Position numbers and translations under genes: made by a program. The notes below the pieces were generated by a model, which ran no database searches, was not told the origin of the DNA, and saw only the letters and a program-made list of their open reading frames with translations. A DNA stretch of 64,000 nucleotides from Granulicella sibirica (GTDB lineage Bacteria > Acidobacteriota > Terriglobia > Terriglobales > Acidobacteriaceae): the NCBI RefSeq assembly GCF_004115155.1, contig NZ_RDSM01000003.1, positions 1,087,748-1,151,747 of the forward strand, given 5' to 3'. This document shows, in pieces, positions 61,401-64,000 of this stretch. How positions within the stretch are numbered: position 1 is the first letter of the stretch; the number at the start of each line of letters is the position of its first letter.

Positions 61401-62215
61401 TCTTCTGCAACCCCGCGATCCTGAGCCAGTCCGATCAGTGCATTGCGCAGAGCAGGTAGCAACTCCGTCGGCGACGCAACGACGATGTCAGAGCCTACCG
61501 CTACAAGCGGTTTGCGGCTCAGTAAACCTGAGATTTGAAGCTGCGTATCCAGTTGGAGTTCCGCGACGGTTGCAATGATTGGCTGAAGCGAGTCGAGAGG
61601 AAGGTGAAGTCTCTCCAGAAACAGATGAAATGCCGCGCGGCTGAAACGAACGGCATTCTTGAGCCGCGCCAGCGTCGTCCCATCGGGAACGACGATTGGC
61701 TCCTGAAATCTCGATTCGATGGGCGGGTTGCGGACGATTCCCGCAACATCGCAAATCCGCTCACTGAGTGCGAGAGTTCCGTGAATGAGACGGGTCGCGA
61801 GGCGCACGTACTCATGGTCTGGAAAGTCATCGCGATGGAAGTACAGGGGTTCCAGTATTCGCTTCAGGATAAAGGTGGCGTGCTCGTTGAGACCGGGAAG
61901 GACCCGGTAGGAGCCGCCATGAAAGGACACTTCCTCGCAAAAGACGCTATCGAAGGGATCTTCTGCGTCGGCAATCGCAGCCAGGGCCGGGGAGTCGCAT
62001 AAGCCGCGCAGTGAATGAGGGGCCACACGGCGAGAACGGGTGGATTGCAGGCACGCGATTCTATGCGCAAGAGCTTCGAGCCGCACGACTCGTTCGGCAT
62101 TGATCGGCAGAAGTTGAAGTCCCGCAACTGCGGACAGGAGATCAGCTCGGTCGAATCCCGAGATCACGGCGTCCAGGGACGCCAGTTCGTTGATGGGTGA
62201 TTGCGTCGCACACAT
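58463..62215 (-). CDS. Large protein with C-terminal PD-(D/E)XK nuclease motif
   Basis: The 1250-residue protein is unknown to me over its first 1000 residues, which look alpha/beta with helical stretches and no Walker motif. Near the C-terminus GDIDVLVIDVSRTSIYTLECK has the spacing of a PD-(D/E)XK nuclease: Asp1116, Glu1131 and Lys1133. Just upstream lies a basic segment (KPKLWVRRRLKKIGRG). Size and place among defence genes suggest a single-protein anti-phage system in which the large N-terminal part senses and the nuclease cuts. No signal peptide or membrane helix is present. The start at 62215 lacks a clear ribosome site. Confidence 0.75.
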   Translation of the reverse strand: MCATQSPINELASLDAVISGFDRADLLSAVAGLQLLPINAERVVRLEALAHRIACLQSTRSRRVAPHSLRGLCDSPALAAIADAEDPFDSVFCEEVSFHGGSYRVLPGLNEHATFILKRILEPLYFHRDDFPDHEYVRLATRLIHGTLALSERICDVAGIVRNPPIESRFQEPIVVPDGTTLARLKNAVRFSRAAFHLFLERLHLPLDSLQPIIATVAELQLDTQLQISGLLSRKPLVAVGSDIVVASPTELLPALRNALIGLAQDRGVAEELASRFGSATWQAVVEHLGYVKCDAIPAQVPVWADRPRYVHDGFFDLDTDKIIYCLSVTDSLEGYDRLHPFSLWHTPGLDEALTARLEAVADYIYTHQPQINEIFLILLTQSVGRYVGIGIGGPDLTSFLLPASDLCTLCLLEGGKELVFWKFAIVRDETRKQASIAPSGAIDEYEFYRKNRYTFYASDDYRPTKIWFVPGGAGVLRRDVFRERDWHGVRSYEANRLVEVTRFTSPDVPVYSLSENIGSELALLVEGLPLPVWITGPETPMPRDQRRVYGEFVDAIAYWLWQFSQAIAPVLQDMQGRFTILRIIVDLNWTGDDLEEVAIQTGPAQPLVTAEANTERGAITVRFEKGIEDALATADNAGERLFLREILLAIRSMSRHDVARALRDHELSHTIDAFAPLGLKKKVFFLSAGNMPQLDGRGLPHGRTVQEVDKNLLLDPIGDHFRRDQHFVTGAIDPDRVSAVINEIVDFCYQEFISMVASLSPDGLLEELVLRHESNVSGAFKAKLLAATRIACFGQSPEFLKDFSEGLSQHSEAAVAGRFLIEYVTATPPKGLRPMSLSMYDALLARAAIITTYGMLSDIVHFQIARVDVDMLGAGRLGFRPDQYRAAMRDYRLRFAATQASESAARFRRQWQDAAPVDNEWRTEVETATEAEFGFPLSKLVELLSFAIELGLYHPPIVRMRYEDVVANFAAREDWNQQMVEDAIEMFLYRPRANFLKPGNGYRGEDVYPWRYGRRLSYLRRPFLVQEQDGTWIVWGHRHVKEAHHYLLQTCFGGRMQASSNAMKVLVSRYANREGEEFNDEVADRLEVKPKLWVRRRLKKIGRGTTAILPPGDIDVLVIDVSRTSIYTLECKNLAFARTPFELAAELRALTESTEHSRSLIAKHQRRVVWLKEHLDRVIEWANLDPSKTWSVHSAVVVDEHAMSPKLQDVGEPVFSIEDLRADQDDFGLSVLCTSTYVPYSTNTADHED

Positions 62216-62482
62216 ACCAAGAAAAGTGTTTCAACATCGCCTTCCAGTGTAGCCACTCTCGCCACGAGCAGATATCAAACCTTCAACTTCCTCATTTTCA
62301 GCCGCTCTGCATCTTCGAATCTTGTTCATGCAGTCCAAGGAATCTACATGCCGCGCAGTCCGTACTTACGCGCGAAAGATGGGCAATCCTATAGCGGTTT
62401 GCCCATCCCGATTCGACATGCAACAGAAAGGTGCGGGTGAGAGGATTTGAACCTCCCGCGTTGACTCTTGAGGGTGAACCGA

Positions 62483-62701
62483 TCAAGTTGCCCGATGCGA
62501 TCTTTTCGATTGGGGGAGCTTCCCAAGCCTGGCCCGCAGCAACGCCGCTCCACACCGCACGCTCTTCTTCGTGTTGATCTTTCCCAAAACGCTGGATGTC
62601 TTCACGTCACTATGACGAGGTTTGCGCTCGCGCATGGGTTTGTGAGCTGAAGCGTTGACAGCAGGTTTCGATTCGACACAAGTAGTGACTGAGTTCTTCA
62701 T
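62483..62701 (-). CDS. Doubtful small basic protein
   Basis: A 72-residue frame starts at the ATG at 62701 with GGAGG 8 bases upstream (MKNSVTTCVESKPAVNASAH). It is rich in Lys, Arg and Ser. The frame stays open upstream and there encodes a hydrophobic stretch, so a longer protein is also possible. I recognise no family, and it may be spurious. Confidence 0.3.
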   Translation of the reverse strand: MKNSVTTCVESKPAVNASAHKPMRERKPRHSDVKTSSVLGKINTKKSVRCGAALLRARLGKLPQSKRSHRAT

Positions 62702-63018
62702 CGGTTTGGCCTCCATGTTTGTTGTTGCTACCAGGTTGGCGTTTCCGACTCCCCCAATCGAGATCCACATCGAGGCCCAAAGGGCCACCTTTACTCCCAA
62801 GACGTACTCCTTCAGTCTATCCTTCCTGCCCGCAGCCGTTGGGGGTTCATCGGCAGCAACTTCGGAAAAATTCTTCTCGTAGGGAGGAGTTTCACTCCTC
62901 GCCTGTCTGCAGCCGCTTCGCGTCTTCCTCCACCCTCCACAGCGGGCCTGTTCCTGCCCGCAACGCCGACCCTGACAGATCGTGCGCGCGTTGCGCGCCA
63001 ATAAGGAAACCAAACCTT

Positions 63019-63179
63019 GCTAGGGGCTCAGCCCCACGCGCGCGTCAAGGGGTTTCCCCATAATTTTTGCTCCGCAAAAATCACGCGATACAACCGCGCC
63101 CTTCGCCTTGCTGCGGGTGGGTGATACCCGCTCCCCTTGACGCTTGCTACCCCCGCCTTCGCCAGGTGGCGTTCGGCAT
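63019..63179 (+). repeat. Structured direct repeat, copy B
   Basis: The segment follows copy A (51970-52117) element by element: GCCCCACGCGCG, CAAGGGGTTTCCCC, CATAATT, GGGT-GGGTGAT-ACCC, TACCCCCGC, CTTCGCCAG, TGGCGTTCGGCAT. It has its own hairpins: GGGG-TTT-CCCC, TTTTTGC-TCC-GCAAAAA and GCGGGT-GGGTGAT-ACCCGC. It lies just before ardC. Copies A and B point the same way and enclose the cargo genes at 52-63 kb. Confidence 0.65.
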
Positions 63180-63200
63180 GTACATGCCGCGTTTCAACGC
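63175..63200. promoter_or_regulatory. Palindromes before ardC
   Basis: GGCATGTACATGCC (63175-63188) is a perfect 14-bp palindrome, followed at once by GCGTT-TC-AACGC (63189-63200). They lie 38 bases before the ardC start and could bind a dimeric regulator or form hairpins in a leader. Confidence 0.45.
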
Positions 63201-63237
63201 GGAAGTGCAAGAGCCAGAACCCAAGGAGGAAGCACCC

Positions 63238-63903
63238 ATGAACACCACCAGCACTGTCACCCCCATCAACGAAAACCCCAAGCAGCCGCAGCAACGGCAA
63301 ACCGCCAAAGAAATCATCACTGCCAACGTCAAGAGCCTTATCGAGCAGTTAGAGGCAGGACACAGCGACGCACTCACGGCCTACCTCGACGCGATGAGCC
63401 GATTCCATAACTACAGCTTCGGGAACATCTTGGAGATTGCCCGGCAGCGCCCGAACGCAACCCGCGTTGCTGGCTTGTACGCATGGAACCAGCTTGGACG
63501 GAAGGTGAAGAAGGGCGAGAAGGGAATTCGCATTCTTGCTCCCATCGTCGGCATCAAGCGCAAGAAGGACGAGGAAGCCGAAAAGGACATCACCAAACAG
63601 AACACGCGCGTCCTAGTCGGATTTCGCAATGCCTACGTCTTCGACGTGGAGCAGACCGAAGGTGCAGAGCTTCCCGCCTTGCGTGAGATGAGCGGCAGTG
63701 TTGGTGACAACCGCGAACGTCTTGTTTCGTTCATCGAGGAACAGGGCATCGAGCTTGCGTTTACCGAGAAAATCGCCCCCGCGCTAGGCATCAGCTACGG
63801 CGGACGCATTGCCATCCTGCCCGGACAATCCGAGGCCGAGGAGTTTTCCACGCTCGTTCACGAACTGGCGCATTTATGTTGTGTTCGCAGTTATGTTGCG
63901 TAG
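63238..63903 (+). pseudogene. ardC: ArdC-type antirestriction protein, truncated by an insertion
   Basis: The protein starts at the ATG 63238 with AAGGAGG upstream. It has the N-terminal single-strand-DNA-binding domain of ArdC (TAKEIITANVKSLIEQLEAG, RFHNYSFGNILEIARQRP, WNQLGRKVKKGEKGIRIL). It then reaches the metallopeptidase motif EEFSTLVHELAHL, where HELAH is the zinc site. Right after it the reading runs into LCCVRSYVA and a stop. These last residues come from the end of an inserted element (63874 on), so the C-terminal third is missing. ArdC protects incoming plasmid DNA from restriction. Confidence 0.8.
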
Positions 63904-63955
63904 CGGGCTCGTTGCCGCTGAACATGCGGGTTCGAGCCCTGCGTACACAACATAA
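63874..63955. mobile_element. Hairpin-forming end of an inserted element
   Basis: The 17-base arms at 63874-63890 (starting TTATGTTGTGT) and 63939-63955 (ending ACACAACATAA) are inverted repeats with one mismatch. Inside lie a second TTATGTTG (63891) and an inner stem GGGCTCG (63905-63911) with CGAGCCC (63933-63939). A T-arm-like GGGTTCGAGCCC is part of it. ArdC coding ends exactly at the outer edge, and no ArdC sequence resumes before the window ends, so this is one end of an element that continues to the right. Confidence 0.55.
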
Positions 63956-64000
63956 CTATTTAGAGTGAGCGGAGGAAAGCGAGCAGCGATGGGTCGTCTT

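Larger units (their letters stand above)
62216..63237. other. Long gene-poor region before ardC
   Basis: About 1 kb holds a tRNA-3'-end-like fragment on the minus strand (62431-62458: GGAGG, TTCAAAT loop, CCTCT, then CACCCGC), a possible small gene (62483-62701), the structured repeat copy B and a palindrome before ardC. The tRNA-like piece lacks a 5' half, so it is a relic or an attachment site and not a working gene. Confidence 0.45.

Noticed and set aside
1..64000. CRISPR array, rRNA operon or plasmid replication gene
   Set aside because: No regularly spaced repeats with unique spacers, no rRNA-like sequence, and no RepA/RepB/ParA-like protein were seen.

Overview
The window looks like DNA of an acidobacterium of the Terriglobia type (Granulicella, Terriglobus or Edaphobacter-like). 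This rests on overall protein style and moderate-high GC and is an impression, not a proof. It joins a chromosome-like stress-resistance region (1-18.4 kb) to a mobile, conjugative and defence-rich region (18.4-64 kb).

Region 1 (1-18,410) is a detoxification cluster: an exported alpha/beta hydrolase, an OsmC peroxidase, an SDR plus TolC plus EmrA-like operon, an HxlR regulator with a histone-H1-like tail, a dead HxlR copy, a succinate-semialdehyde dehydrogenase, a cNMP-domain flavin reductase, an NQO-like flavoprotein, two DJ-1/PfpI paralogues, a second SDR, a YdeP-type molybdopterin oxidoreductase and a quinone reductase. Four copies of one 15-bp palindrome (CTTCA-N5-TGAAG) sit in the promoter gaps of these genes, three of them about 15 bp downstream of a TTGAC(A/G) box. 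They look like operators of one regulon, plausibly run by the HxlR protein.

Region 2 (18.6-27.5 kb) starts with an IS3 remnant and is framed by two imperfect copies of a tRNA/tmRNA-3'-end-like sequence with a TGTAACTTACA palindrome. It holds an XRE regulator, an AbiE toxin-antitoxin operon with a 12-bp inverted-repeat operator, a TIR protein and four overlapping tyrosine recombinases in an A-B-A-B order. Region 3 (27.5-35.3 kb) is a second defence block: an unknown protein, a nuclease-TPR protein split by a one-base frameshift, a SEC-C/HEPN protein, an ADP-ribosyltransferase-like protein, a HEPN protein, and a near-copy of the XRE regulator of region 2.

Region 4 (35.4-51.8 kb) is a conjugation operon on the plus strand: VirB2, B3, B4, B9, B10, a lipoprotein, B5, B6, B8, an SSB, VirB11, a small protein, a relaxosome accessory protein, VirD4 and a MobF relaxase-helicase. 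A candidate oriT inverted repeat lies before the accessory gene. Region 5 (52-63 kb) is a cargo bay between two diverged copies of a roughly 150-bp structured repeat: an ietA-ietS ATPase-subtilase system with an EACC1-like third gene behind four 11-bp iterons, an FRG-domain operon, a small membrane protein, and a 1250-residue protein ending in a PD-(D/E)XK nuclease motif. An ardC antirestriction gene at the right edge is cut just after its HELAH motif by the hairpin-shaped end of another element.

No replication gene, complete tRNA, rRNA or CRISPR array was seen, so whether region 2-5 is an integrated conjugative element or a plasmid is undecided.
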